Assembly: GCF_002234675.1 (NCBI RefSeq)
Contig: NC_019862.2
Span: 23,804,160-23,868,159, forward strand
Direction: 5' to 3'
Source of the DNA: Oryzias latipes
Lineage: Eukaryota; Chordata; Actinopteri; Beloniformes; Adrianichthyidae
DNA: 64,000 nucleotides
Shown: positions 49,254-62,443 of the stretch, in pieces
Layout: each line of letters opens with the position of its first letter
Position numbering within the stretch: the first letter of the stretch is position 1
Position numbers and translations under genes: made by a program
The notes under the pieces: model-generated
Seen by the model: the letters and a program-made list of their open reading frames with translations, nothing else
Told to the model about the DNA's origin: nothing
Database searches by the model: none

Positions 49254-49640
49254 AAGACCGAAGTCGTCATCATTGGTCCACAGAAACAAAGAAAAAGTGT
49301 CAGCAGTTACCTTCACTCTCTGTCTCTAAAAGCTTCAAATCAAGTCAGAAACCTAGGGGGTCATAATGGACTCTGACCTGAACTTTAGCAGCCATAACAG
49401 GTCAGTAAAATCAGTGGCATTTTACCATCTAAAAAACATCTCCAAAATCAAAAAGCCAGACCTGGAGATACCAGGGTTGTGCCGATAGACGATATCATGT
49501 TTTAATGCGTTTGCCTGCTATCTTTGGTTTAGTCTTGTTTTAACTTTGTGAAGCACTTTGAGTCGGTCTGTGTGTGAAAGGTCCTAAAAAGATTTACTTA
49601 CTTATTCACATAATTGTTTAGAATGTTTTCATAATATTGC
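49254..49640 (+). repeat. L2-like LINE C-terminal and tail fragment
   Basis: A translated stretch contains KTEVVIIGP, then VRNLGG and an MDSDLNFSSH-like block, then FYHLKNISKI. These are typical of the C-terminal part of L2-like ORF2. The fragment runs into the tail AAGCACTTTGAGTCGGTCTG, which is shared with 4124-4230. Confidence 0.65.
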
Positions 49641-51440
49641 TAATGCAATATTCATTCATTATTTATTTTGATTTCCAATTATTAACTATGTCTATAAGAA
49701 CATCAGTAAACTGAACTTCAGTCACATTTTCTTCAGTTACATAAAACAGTTTCTGGTGACATGAGCACATATGGTTTGTTTTGTTTATATTCTATAACCC
49801 AACAATATCCTGCAGTTTTAGAGACAAATAGCCTGAAGTGTATTTTTACTAGACAGGGTTCCCTGGTTTATTGCAGGAGTTTTGTTCTAAAGATAACTCA
49901 TGACAGCTTGTAGCTCTTGAGGACCAGGATTGTTCTACATGAACCTTAAAAGTCCAGCTTCCCTGATGATAAAGTGACTTGAATGAATGAGAATTAGAAT
50001 CATGCTAATAGTTATTACATATGGCCACTGGCTGTCAGATTATCTTCTTTTCTACAAACCCCTGCAAGTCAAATGATCAGTGTTTTGGAATCTGGGCTGA
50101 AATTTGACTCTGCTGCTCGGAGGTTTCCTTTTAGAGGTGTTTACACAGAAGGGAAGTGTTTGTCTGTAAATAACCGTAACATTATCTGATCTTTATTACA
50201 ACTTAAGAATCACTACAACTGTTTACTATGCAGGTTTCTATATTTATGCAAGACATTTTTAAAAGTTTGATCTGATAAAAGGATCTTAAGTTGCCATGTA
50301 ATTCATTCATTTCAGTCACAGACTAAATCTATACATTCTCTTAGGTTTATCACAAAAACAAAGAAGTTTGATTTAACCCAATTGATTCAAAGTGACTCAT
50401 TTTTGCTCTTATTGTCACAGGTCCTGCTCTTTCAGTTCTGGGTCACCGTCGGCCTTCCTCCATCTTGCTGCTGTTTTGCTTTAGCTGGGTGTGTCTCGTG
50501 ATTAAAGACATACTTTTCAAGAAGAAAACCTTTGCTGTTCCCGCTGAACCGGACTAGAACGTCAACTCAACTGTTCTTTGGTAAGTTTACGGTACACAAG
50601 TGTTTTGAATTGAATTTACATAAATGCTTAGTCAGCACGGCTACATCAACAAACACACATCATTCAACACATGTCTTCTTTAGCCCTTAGCTTCAATTGT
50701 AGTTACAAATCTTCACTCAGACTTTCAAAATCAGCTAAAAGATATCAACTTTACTGCTGCTAAATAGTTGAAGCTTTATGAGTCGAGAGTAATCTTAATC
50801 ACATTTAATTTTAGTTTTGGAATATTTCTAATACATCTCTTTCCTTTAAAAAAATAGAAACTATTTTACAATTCAGTGCAAACAGAGAGGGTTACCTGGA
50901 GTTGTGCTGAATCAAATAAACTTGGTGTATTGTGAAATATTGAAAATTAGGTCTTTTCAACCGTCTACACGTGATCTTCAGTGTTTGTTCACTGTCCTGT
51001 CCCGCTCACAGCAGCAGCACCTAAAACTGTATCCTGTTTTATACCCGCTGCTCTTAGGCCTTGTATTCATGTTGGACAGTGATGCAAATCATTTCACTAC
51101 ATATCTTATGCATGTGTGTGTACATGTATGTGACAAATTGATTTTTAAAGAGAACTCTCTAGAACAAAGAGGCTTTTTTGACTCTTTGCCAAAAACATAA
51201 TGACATTTCTTTTTAGGAATTTATGCACAAAGCTTCGTATTTATGTCTCCTGATGACCTTGAATCTATTGATGTTCTCTTGGACTCACATAAAGAAGTTT
51301 GATTTAACCCAGTGTAGTCACATAAAGTCATGGATGGCAGAAAACGTTTCAGATAACATTATTTTAATAAACTATTAATGAGCAAATTTACTAATGTTAT
51401 TATGTCAAGCAGTGAAAAACGGTTCCTGTTTTTTAAGTTT

Positions 51441-52260
51441 AATTCATGTAATCCCTCTGACATGCCCTCTCTTGAGGAATCAGAGGATGAGGACTTTGGG
51501 GTGAGCCTGTCCATCATCCTGAAGTCATTGAGGCTGCAGGAGTGGATAAAGTCCACCCTGAGTCCCTCAATTCTCTGGATGCTGTGGGAGTGTCTTGGCT
51601 GACACGTCTCTGCAGCATCGCGTGGCAGTCGGGAACTGTACCACCGCTCTGGCAGAAAGGGGTGGTGGTTCCCCTTTTCAAGAAGATACCGGGGAATCTC
51701 ACTCCTCAGCCGCCCTGGGAAAGTCTGTGCCAGGGTACTTGAGAGGAGAGTCCGTCTTATAGTTGAACCTTAGATTCAGAACAACAGTGCGGTTTCCGTC
51801 CTGGTCGTGGAACAGTGGAGCAGCACTACGCTGTCTTTAGAGGGCTGTAGGGTTTGTGGGAGTTCACTCATCCAGTTCGTTTGTGTTTTGTGGATTTGGA
51901 GAAGGAGTTCGACCGCGTCCCCCGTGGTGTCCTGTGGAGGCGTATGGGGAGCCTCACAGGGGCCTATCGAGCTTGGTTTGCAAAGCCAGCAGTAAGTCAG
52001 ACCTGTTCCCAGTTCGTTTTGGACTCAGGCAGGGCTGTCCTTTATCACCGGCTTTGTTAGTGTCTTTATGGACAGAATTTCTAGGCGCGGCCAGGAACTG
52101 AAAGACCTCTGGTTTGGGGACCATGGGATTGCTGCATGCACGAGATGTGCAGGTGATGCATAAGCGCCCATAGGATGCCTACATAAACTACACTGTCAGG
52201 CTTCACACTGAGGGCGCGCAATGCAGATGCAAGAAGCACGATTTTGGAGAAAAAGAAAAA
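51441..52260 (+). mobile_element. Degraded non-LTR retrotransposon RT fragment
   Basis: Pieces in different frames read VHPESLNSLDAVGVSWLTRL, then QSGTVPPLWQKGVVVPLFKK, then QQCGFRPGRGT, then CFVDLEKEFDRVPRGVLW (RT motif A), then an LRQGCPLSP-like block. These belong to a common fish LINE ORF2. Frameshifts and stops separate every piece. It was inserted into the intron of the A-like pseudogene. Confidence 0.75.
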
Positions 52261-52374
52261 TCTGTACAACATGCCTGCATCTCACCTACTTTTCCTTTGC
52301 ATGTTGCATAAGTGTTCACTATGACTTGTTACCCACAGAATGCTTGTTGTAAAATTAAAATGTTGGCTCTACAT

Positions 52375-52475
52375 CACATGTCAAACTTGAGGCCTGCGGG
52401 CCACATCTGGCCTGGTGTGTATTTGTATCCAGCCTGCAAGATCATTTTAGATTATTGTTATTAATGGCCTACGAT
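52375..52475. repeat. hAT-like MITE end fragment
   Basis: CATGTCAAACTTGAGGCCTG and GGGCCACATCTGGCC match the left end of the element at 57318. No right end was found; an AT tract follows 200 bases later. Confidence 0.6.
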
Positions 52476-52674
52476 ATGTAGTGCTGGTAATATATTAAAA
52501 TCTCAAACAAATCCCATAAGCAGCGCTTTGGCTGCCTTGCCAAACACTTCCAGCATCAATAAATGATGCTGTGGGTTATTATGAAGCTACCCCTCACAAT
52601 GCTGCAGAGAAAAGTTGATTCTGAAAATAGAACCTTTATGATGGGAGGCAGAATAAATATTTAATTACATTTTC

Positions 52675-52781
<107 letters not shown>

Positions 52782-53094
52782 TGACAAGAGAGCAAAGAAA
52801 TATCAATGTATTTTTTATTGTTTACCTTACCCAGTCCAAATCCAACATGGAGGGATCAATCCAATTGTTCTCCTCCTTAACTTTATATTTTTCTTATTTC
52901 CATTGAGGCAATTAAAAAAAGGTCCCCAAATTCTATTGTTTTTTTTTCATTTCTCCTTTCTCGGACTAATGTGGGACTATAAGTCGTCAAACTGGATCGA
53001 TATCGCAGAAAGTTGCCATGGTTCAGTCGCAGCTCCGGCAGCAGGAGTGAATCTCCTCGTACTGGGAGAGTCTGAATGATGTCATAACCCGGAC

Positions 53095-53290
53095 ATGGAG
53101 ACGTGATTACTGATGTTTTTGTGGAGCTCTTCAAAAGAAATAAACCTGATCTCTCAACATCTTCCAGCATTGTAAATGAGATAAACACAGACAGGGCTCC
53201 ATGTAGCAATCAGGCTGCAAACATTTGGTGGTAGCTCCTCCCACACGCATCTGAGGCGTCAAGCTCATCCACACCGTTCTGGACAGGCGT
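53095..53290 (-). repeat. Dispersed repeat, inverted partner of 21280-21415
   Basis: It shares GTGGAGCTCTTC and GGTAGCTCCTCCCACACG with the reverse complement of the 21.3-kb copy. The element type is unknown. Confidence 0.5.
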
Positions 53291-53299
53291 GGAGCAGCG

Positions 53300-54060
53300 A
53301 ATTTGACACGCGTCCAAATAGAGGAGACCAACGTGAAGATGGAGAGAAATGTAAAAACAAAAATAAAAAAAATAACAAACATCTGTGTCAGGGTCCGCTC
53401 GGCAGAGATTGAGCCACAGGACAAAAAGATCTTCAAATCAGGGGTTTTTATTTTACCCAACACAACACGACAGGGGCTCAAATTAAAATGGGGTCAACTT
53501 AACAAAAATGTAACTGAGCGAATCAATAACAAAAGCTCAAACCAACTGAACTCAAACTGACCCCCTTACAGGAAACATTAGGGAGATTTTATACTGGCTG
53601 ATCAGACCAATGACACAATAGGGAGGGGAGCACAAATACAAAACATTCAAAACCTAAATATTAATTAAAGTAGTAAATTACTAGTAATTTAACGCTTCAA
53701 CAGAAACTGAACTTGTACCTCAAAGCAAGCTTAACATATTCCAAAAAATACAAACAATAGTCCAACATAAGAATACACTTCGTCTTTCCCCTCCATCTTC
53801 TCCATGCTCCTCCCTTTCCAAGTCATCAGGAACTTCTTCAGCTCCTCCCACTGCCACATCATCAGGAAGTTTCCTGCTCCAGCCTCTGCCCCAGCATCAG
53901 GCCTCAAACAGAACTCAAAGAATAGAATTACTCAAAACAATACAAAATTAACTAAATGTGTGCACAAGTCATTAAGTCAATTTTGTTATGAAATGTGTGA
54001 AATAAAATGAAATGGTTTATTCAAGAGAAAAATATAACAAATGAACTTAACTTAGCTGTG
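53300..54060. other. AT-rich filler within the duplicated region, no gene seen
   Basis: Short frames lack support. No homologous part of gene A was recognised here. Confidence 0.4.
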
Positions 54061-54329
54061 GGGCAGTGGGTTCTGCCCTCACAATCTGTTACACATGAAT
54101 GTGTCGACCTTTTATATAGGAGCACAGCTGAAAGACTTAAAAATGAAACAGAAAACCTCTAAAAGTCACTCAAGTCGACTTCAATCTTTGTGTTTTTTAG
54201 GTTAAATGATGAGAAGACGAACAAGACCCAGGAGCTGCTGCCATGACTCCTCTAAACGGTGGACAGCCGACAGATGTGACGACAGTGAATGAAATCCCAA
54301 ATGGATGTGGTCGATGAGACGTGCAGCAC

Positions 54330-54950
54330 AAAGCAGACACACTGCAGCCATTAACACAACTTTTGGTTTTTTTTGTACATAGGTTCAGTGCTGTTGAATG
54401 ATCCTTTCTTTACTTTTCTTACATTCTTTACATTCCTTTTCTTTAAAAGAAATTGAAGAAAACCATTTTTACTGTAAACCGCTGCTTCAGCCTGACAAAG
54501 CTCTCCCTCTGCGAGGCTGCAGACCCCCCCCCCCCTTTTACACATTTATACATAACAAATAGAAAACATATGTTTAATCTTAATTTTTTTGCCTTTTGAC
54601 AACTTGAGGTCATTTAAATAGGTTGGTCACTATTTACGAATTGTTACTCTTGACATCCCATTTTGTCAGTCCTAAAAGTCCTAAAAACCTTTTCTTCCGT
54701 TACATAAATATTAACAGTTTTCTCCATTTGCTTTCACTGCTGACTGTGCTCAACCTCAACTGAAAGCTTCCATCTAAAATTCCAGATTGATGAGTCATGT
54801 TTTGCAGATTCCCTTGCTGCCAGTTCATGTGTGGTGTACTCAGTTATCCACCTCTATTTAAAACTCTTCAGGGACTTTCCATCAAATTGACCTCTTTAGA
54901 GCAGAACAGCGTAAAACATGACTAGAAAGTGTTGACACATCTATATTATG
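54330..54950. other. Intergenic, no gene seen
   Basis: A C-run at 54526-54535 and ordinary AT-rich sequence. Confidence 0.4.
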
Positions 54951-54954
54951 GGAT

Positions 54955-55245
54955 CAAATCAGATTACAAACACTTTTCCCTTTTATTAGGGCTGATCTGT
55001 TCCCCTCCTGTTTATAGACTTCAATAATTATGATCCTAATGTGTCCATTATCACTTTTTTTTTTCACATTTGCACTTTTTGCATGAAATCTTGTGTTTTT
55101 TTGTGTAAATTTTCAGTTTCCTCTATACTTTTTGGCATTCGGAGCAGAAAGCAAAGAAAGAATTTCATTGTGCAGGGAAACCCGTTTCTTACTGTGCATA
55201 TGATAATAAACCCTTTGAACCTTGAATCTTTGAATCTTCATTCAT
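54955..55245 (+). repeat. LINE 3' UTR and tail
   Basis: Poly-T followed by a low-complexity stretch ending AATTTCATTGTGCAGGGAAA, then GATAATAAACCCTTTGAA and a (TTGAATC)n tail. This is a common fish LINE ending. Confidence 0.6.
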
Positions 55246-55249
55246 CTGT

Positions 55250-57309
55250 TCGGTTTGATGCTCTTCTCTGCATCTGTTTGCTCCCATTTCCCTGTCGGAG
55301 CATTTCTCTTTGTTCTTGTTTATTTGATTTAGTTTATTCGTAATTGGTCACCTGACACACCCTAGGGTGTTTACCTTTTTGGAGAGATCGTGGGGCAGAT
55401 ATGACAGAGTTCATTATTCATCCTGAAGATGAATGAAAAAAAAAAAAATGGAGGGTCAAAGGGCAGGAATGTTTAGTCTGTTTAGTTTAGCAATCGGCTA
55501 TTGTATTTTATAACAGGTTTTATGTTTTGCACAATTAGTGAAGCCAATTGAGACAACTGTGTTGTAATATAGTGCTATATAAATCAATCAATAAAATAAA
55601 ATAAAAGTTTAGTCTGCACGTCGTCAGATCCACCAAAAAGGCAGTTATAAAATTTTGACTTCTATTTTTGTGTGTTTTTTTAACTTGTGAGCTGAGATAG
55701 TAGATCAGAGCTGAAGGCCTTTTGTGTTGGACAGATTTTACTGTTACAACAGGAGTTTATGGATCTTCAGACAAAAAGACTATATTTGTATAATCCCCCT
55801 TTTTGTATTTGAGGCTAAGCTTTATATTTATATACATTATATTTATATATGTTCCTCGTTGGACTGGACAGAAAAGGAAAGGAGTAAATTGCATGAATTA
55901 GGGTTCACACACACCATCAAATAGTCTGCACACTGCTATTAACAGGCTTAAAGTATATTTAATGATGGAAGATTTATCTCACATCCATTTTATGCGCACA
56001 GACAAGTACACACAAGATTTGCATAACCAATATTCTTGGAGAGGGGTGTAAAAACAGTCCCCATGCCCATATTTGTGCAAACGTGAATGAGCAGGTGGGT
56101 TGGGTGAATGTGTGCTTCTTAGAGTCAACCTTGATCACTGAATGCTCCAGTAAAGGCAGGAGGCCCGGTACCCAACACTCCAGAACCAGGGGCAGACAGG
56201 GCAGCAGCCCGGCCGATCCAAGCATCCAAAAGCCCCACCGTCAGACAAAGACCATGGTAACGACCACCTTCACGCGCACTGGACCCCCACCAAGGAGGCA
56301 GAGCTGGAGGCCAAGACCCTTCAGATCCACATAAAGGCAGTAATGAATCTAAGTGGAATCTAAATTGTCTTTGATGTTTGAACAAACACATTTCAAAGTC
56401 ATTTAAGAAAGCATTAATGCATAGTATATATTCAACACCAGAATTATGGGCAGCTTAAGAAAGGGGGCTTTCCCTGCACAGAAGTGTAAAATGTTTTTCT
56501 TGTTTCCATGTCAGCACGGCGTCAGAATTCAGACTCACCTGCTGCATGAGTCATCAGTGAAGATGACATTTTAAGGTGGGGCCACATCTGCAGGTGCTCC
56601 CAAATGAACCAGTTAAAAACGCATCAAAAGTGACCTGAAGGGTTTGAAATGTAACCATGGTTTTACCTATTGGTTCAAGGGTTTTGTTTTTAACATCCCT
56701 AGTGACATGCTGCCTTGCTCAGAGGACACGCCCAAAGTGTTGGAGGGAAACACTGTTTTATCAAGATCTAAAAAATAAAACAAAGCATTTTTTCCTTGTT
56801 GATTTTCTTTACTTCACTCGTGCTTTGGGTGTAAGGTGGAAGTTGGTTGTACGTCTTTCACTTGATCATTTGCTTCCTTTACCTCAAAGAGCGGTGAACA
56901 GCGACCAAATAAAAACACAAAAGATTTGCAAATCAAATAATCCTCCAATCTGTGTTTGTTTTTTATGTGGAAGATTTGTCAACTTTTTATCTGAGCTGTT
57001 TGGAACTCTTCCAGACCTTACAGGAAGTCTTTGCAGCACGCCTCAGTCTTTCTGCTGTGCAGCTCTGAAGGAAAGAACCTAAAATTCAGAGTTACAGAGA
57101 GTCCATTCTGAATTCACAAACCACTGAAGTCTTCAACATGTTGCACAATATGACTTCCTGCATACACTTCTGAGTCCGTCTGCTCCGTGTTCTCATGTCA
57201 ACAAAGCTGCCCCGTGGGACAAACATGCAGTTTGAGCCTCTATTTATTATGAAAATATTCTTTCATTTTTACAGACAAAGTCATAATTCTGTATTTCCAT
57301 ACTTGAACA
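55250..57309. other. Intergenic, no gene seen
   Basis: Position 55545-55605 is another LINE-type tail (ATAGTGCTATATAAATCAATC). The GC-richer patch 56080-56340 has short frames on both strands without splice or motif support. Confidence 0.35.
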
Positions 57310-57317
57310 CTTTAAGT

Positions 57318-57852
57318 CACACGTGTCAAACTAAAGGCCCGGGGGCCAAATGTGGCCCGCCATGTCATTGTATGTGGCCCGCGAGAGCATAACATTTTTT
57401 AATTTCTTAAAAATACAAATTTTCTTTAGTTAATGACATATTATTTATGTGTAGTTGTGGTAATTATTCAATGTTTGGAGGTCTTGTGTGTATGCAGACA
57501 AAAAGTTACACGTGACTGTGTAATACGTGTTCTTTCTAGCTCAGTTTTATGTTGTTTGTCTTTATTCACTTGGACAGTTTGATCCTTCATTAATGAAATG
57601 ATGTAGGTTTTTATTAAGCGGACAAAATTTCAAAGGATTTATGCTACAGTAACAAGTAAACATATGTTTTCTATGCAACTGTAATTGTCCCTTTAAAAAG
57701 TTATAATAAATAAATAATGAGTTATTTAACATTAAGGAGTAGTTACATTTATTTTTCATTACATATAGTTACATGTATAAGTTATATTTGGCCCTTTGAG
57801 GACAGCCACTATGCTGATGTGGCCCTCGGTGAAAATGAGTTTGACACCCCTG
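57318..57852. mobile_element. hAT-like MITE with 8-bp TSD
   Basis: The left end is CACACGTGTCAAACT and the right end GTTTGACACCCCTG, imperfect inverted repeats. CTTTAAGT is duplicated at 57310-57317 and 57853-57860. The left terminus has drifted from the expected CAGGGG. Length is 535 bp, non-coding. Confidence 0.9.
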
Positions 57853-57860
57853 CTTTAAGT

Positions 57861-58850
57861 CATTGCTGCATTTTTGGTTCTGCTGAAACTGTCATGTGAG
57901 GAACTTGTCTGATTTGTTCTAACTTCAACATTTGGGAATAAATACAAACGTACATGTAACTGGTTGGATATTAATGCAGTTTTTTTTTGCACAGGAAACA
58001 AATGTAAAGATGTTTTTACAGTTTGGGTAATTTTGAGACTCAAGCTATTAAGGAAATCATAATAATGTAAAAGATATTGCACCATAATTTAGCATTTTAT
58101 GGGGGAATGTTTCACATGAGTCCTTCAGATGGTGGGGTCCGGGAGCATGACCAGTAAAAAAGACAAACTAAAAAAACAATGTGAGATATTCAAAAATATT
58201 TGGACTTGCTAACATTTCTGATGAGAATTGGCAAGATGTTCTTTCCTCCAATCTTTAGTGAGTATAAACTTTTTGCTTTCAAACTAAAACCACATGTCAC
58301 GATGTGTTCTGTGGTTTCACCTCCACCCTCAGTTTCTCAATAAAATGGAAGTACATTGTCTGTGTTGAAGGCTGTTGGTGTTCTTCAGAATAGGGGAAGT
58401 TGTTTGGACCAAACTTTGGATGTGGCCTTTTTTATGGTTTTATGTTGCCACGGTGACAAGTTGCTAACCAGAAAAAACAACAATGACTAGACTAAAAATC
58501 AAAAGAATACATTTCTTTACAGATTCATTCAGACACAGAAGGCAGAGTGTGAAGAGTGTGATGACATCAAAAACAGGCTGTTTGACTTTTTAAAACTCCT
58601 TTTATCAATGCAGCTAGGAGGGGAGGGGGCATGATGAAGAGTCACTGCACGGTCAACTACTTTTACTACCTTTATACTTTTATTATGTTTTTAGTGAGTT
58701 GGATTGACATTATTTTCATGTTTTTATTACTTAAATACTTTTAAATATTTTTAATCTCCTTTTATGATGCTCATATTCAATTTATTGTGAATTTTTGGAG
58801 CAAGGGATGGATATGCAAGTTCCCTTGGGCTTAATAAAGTACTTTATCTA
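57861..58850. other. Intergenic, no gene seen
   Basis: Ordinary AT-rich sequence. Its right end, GGGCTTAATAAAGTACTTTA, is a LINE tail leading into the CATC repeat. Confidence 0.4.
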
Positions 58851-58852
58851 TC

Positions 58853-58928
58853 CGTCCATCCATCCATCCATCCATCCATCCGTCCGTCCATCCATCCATC
58901 CATCCATCCATCCATCCATCCATCCATC
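58853..58928. repeat. (CATC)n microsatellite
   Basis: About 19 CATC units with a few CGTC variants, following a LINE-type tail. Confidence 0.95.
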
Positions 58929-58929
58929 C

Positions 58930-60478
58930 TTACTCTAACTCACACACACTTGTACAGTAGGTACTCTTTATTATGAAGGAATATATTTGAAAATCACAAT
59001 GTGACAGAAACTAAAATGAAACATATTGGAGGGCATCACACCATCTACTTTGTTCTTTGGCTCCCTGTGGAGCAGAGATCATCCTCACTAAAACAATCTG
59101 TATTTGTCTTTCAGATTTGTCTTAAGCTCCATACTTTCTTCCACAGTTGAACTTTCCTAAATTCTAGTTGTGGTGTCTTCATCAGGATGCTTCTGAGATA
59201 GGAAATCCCGAACACTTCTTGAGATGTGGCCGAACCCCTTAATCAAAGTTATTTATAATAAACTAGGTTCAAGTTGAGATGGGAAGCCCAGGTCACACAA
59301 GCTGGATTTTCCTACAGGCGGTATCCTTTTACCAAAACAAACTATCTGCTGACAAAGTCTTGATGTTATTCAAGCACTCCAAGGCTCAGCTGTAAATAAT
59401 ACTAGGGCTTTGTGACTTGGTCTGGTTGTATACTGTGCCCCAGCACCACCCAGATGCAGACCCTCTGCTTTTTAAAGCAAACATAGTTATCCTGCATTTC
59501 AGGCGTTTGACCCCTAATCGACATATATAATTAAACAGGAAGAGAAGTTCATGCAACTATGTCTATGTAGAGGTGTGATTGGTAGAGATTAAACTTGTTA
59601 GTTTAAGATTTCCAGCAGAGGACGCACTGCAGGCTCATTTCTAACAAGAGTTCCTGAAAACTAAATATGACAGATAATCCTAAGTTCCCGGCCCAGGGGA
59701 AGAGAAAAGACGGTGTAACAAAGAAATAAAAGACTGGAGGGCTGTGCCAAAGGGCTGTTTTTAAAGAGGCAATAGGTGCAGGACAAAAAGAGACAAAGGA
59801 GTGAATGGCAGTTTACATTAAACAACAGAAATTCCACTTTAAAAACCACAGGTAATCAAAAGTATCTAACAGGTACTACACCCAAGGCCCACAACAAAGA
59901 GGAGAAGAGCTCCAGTGTCACACACAGTGGGCAGACTGATCACCACAAAGGGTGTCACTAAAGCTGCTGCCACCTTTGCAGGACAGAGTGATTGGTCCAT
60001 TTAGATGGTGTCATGTCCGTATCCAGCTGTGGTTTCCAGCTGAGACACCTAAAGATAATTCTCATTCACCCCAGCAATCCAAACACACACAAACACACAA
60101 AGTGTGCTGGACACACCAGGGCCGTAACATCCCGTTCAGACCATCACAACTGCTAGAAGTTACAGTTCACTTACATAAAAGTTTGAATTTGAGCTTAAAG
60201 CTACATCAAAGCAGCTCTCCTTCTCCCTGTTATGCTGCCTCATCACAATTTATTGTTTCTGGAAAGCATTTGTGTTGTTTTCCTTTATTTTTGAAGCCCT
60301 GTTCAGGCTCCTGAACCATTTAAAGGACTGGAGAAGCTATTTTAAGCGTTATTGAAAATAAACAGCATTTTATTTCCTCAGTTTTACCTTAGAACCTTTT
60401 TGGTTAAGGCATTCGTTTTTTTTTTCTTAAATTAAAAAATATTTTATTGTAAAAATCAGACAATGTTGATTGTTCCCT
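58930..60478. other. Intergenic, no gene seen
   Basis: A 120-codon plus frame at 59952-60314 has no splice sites, domain or homology that I recognise. Confidence 0.4.
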
Positions 60479-60482
60479 TTAA

Positions 60483-60684
60483 CCCTTGTGCTATCCTAAG
60501 GGGTCAAGATGACCATTGACGTGTTCTCCCTACCATGACAAAGGTGGATAAAGGTGGAAAGATTTCATGTAATCCATGGACACCAGTGAAGATCACAAAT
60601 CATTGAAGAAAAAAGGTTCAGTGCACTGTCTAGTGGGTCTAGATGGCCCAACTCCCAATGTTAGTGCCTAGGATAGCACAAGGG
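60483..60684 (+). mobile_element. TTAA-type MITE, copy 2
   Basis: The ends are CCCTTGTGCTATCCTAAG and CTAGGATAGCACAAGGG. The left flank is TTAA (60479-60482) and the right flank TAAA, one mismatch from the expected site. It is an inverted copy of 37276-37480. Confidence 0.85.
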
Positions 60685-61297
60685 TAAAGAGCACATATAT
60701 TTTATGTTACCAAAATAAAAGCACTGTGAATTTGCTTCGGTAAAAGCACCTTGAACATAAGTTTTAGTTGCAGTGCTTGTGTATAAATATTCAGGTAGAT
60801 TTTTTTCTAAGTCATTCTCTTAAAAAAAAGAAAATATGTTCCGGTACAATATCACGATATGTATAGTGTCGCGGGACGCATATCGGGATACGTATTGTAT
60901 CACCGGGCTTTTGCTGATACACACCCCTACAAATGACTGATCAAACAGTTGTTCATTTCACAGTGAAAAAACAAAACAAAAAACAACTAAGATTTGATTT
61001 GATACTCGATTCACAGAACACTCACAAAACTGTAGAAAAATATTTGCTGCAAGAGAAGACAGTCCCTATCCACCATGTTGCTTTCAGACACCATCACTTC
61101 ATGCATCATCAGTCTCTTCTGGTCCAGCCTGAGAAAACTAAACATGGCTCAGCTGCAGAAAAAAAATGATGTTTTCTTCTGGACTTCATGGTCTTCATGT
61201 TCCGGTGGATCGCTGCTTCGTCTTTACAATAAGCTGCATTTAAATAAAAACAAAATCGGACGACAACAAAAAAGAAAAACTCTTTTGCTGTTTTCAG

Positions 61298-61705
61298 TCA
61301 CTGGGGGGTTTTGCTTCTTCCTTTTTCCTCCATTTCCATCTGAACCTGTGCCTGGTTGGATGGAGGAGCGTAAAACCTTCGTGCACATCTGCAGCCTCCA
61401 CTTCTCCATTTCCTGACCATCCACGGGAGGAGCAGGAGGAGCAGGAAAATGCTGAAGTTGGCAGCAGCGATAATTCCTGCAGTTGCAATGTCAGTGCAGA
61501 TGTTTAAAGAAAGACAAATGCCTGAAAAAACAAAGAGAAATTGCAAAATTTAAAGAAAAGACAAGCTGCAACATCAGCATTTCCAGTTAAGTATCTTGAA
61601 GTCTGACATTTCCCGAAACACGTGTCATAACTGATAAAAACAAAAAGTAATGTAACTTACTGGAAGGGGGGTGGGGATTCTTGACCACAAAAAGGCTGCA
61701 GTTCA
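61298..61705 (-). CDS. Gene E: 3' exons of another family member (partial)
   Basis: Seen: a 45-nt phase 1-1 exon at 61705-61661 encoding VNCSLFVVKNPHPPS. It is followed by the last exon 61521-61298 with one membrane span (from about IIAAANF to LLPWMV), a basic juxtamembrane region (VRKWRS, CRCARR), a YAPP motif and a stop. The hinge starts with V-N-C-S, like V-N-C-T in gene D, and is a sequon in both. The signal and ectodomain exons were not found between 61706 and 64000; they probably lie beyond the right edge, or the gene is truncated. Inferred: a surface protein of the same cluster, closest to D by its hinge. Confidence 0.6.
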
Positions 61706-61788
61706 CTGGCAGAAACAATAAAAGGAATTTAGTTCCTTTGACCTTCTCCAGTGGCACAACTGACCACAATCCCACCTTTTAAAACAAC

Positions 61789-61806
61789 CCCCCCCCCCCC
61801 CCCCCC
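61789..61806. repeat. Poly-C run
   Basis: Eighteen consecutive C, about 85 bases upstream of the gene E hinge exon on the minus strand. Similar C- or G-runs occur at 63020-63039 and 63145-63159. Confidence 0.9.
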
Positions 61807-62443
61807 GCTATTTCAAGCTAGTATAATGCTGTCTGCATACACTTGTGATGTAGCCCACTAAAGCTCCAAAACATGTACGAACTGTTATCCATATCTGTTC
61901 AAACACAGCCGAGTCATTCCAAGAAAATGTTTCCAATCTCACATGAAAAAAAATCTCTTTTTTTTACCAAAATATTTCATTTTTGAATATGTTCTAAATT
62001 ATTGGGAATGAGAATCAGAAAAATGAGAAACAGAAAACATTATCCCATCTCAGGCATTTTTTTTATTTTATAAATTTTCTTTATTTCTAGTTGTGGTTTA
62101 AGTAAATGTTCATGAATCTATATGAATATTATGATAAAAATATTTTGAAAATGACTCATATGTCCCCTTGAAGATGGTGACAGAGTTGAAGGGACAAATA
62201 CAGATTCACTTGTGATTTCACACACACAAAATTAAATCCTGGGCTTTATAGGAGCATTTTCATTTCATAACTACAGCAACATCAGATGTCCATTGTAGTT
62301 TAATGAAGTTTACAATAATAATCAAGAACAACTACAATAGCACTTAAACAAGATAGTAAAGTGAATTGATCAAGTTTAACTAACTGTTTTATCTGTGTGT
62401 GTAGACATCAAGTCATATGAGATGTGCGGTAACAATAACCTCG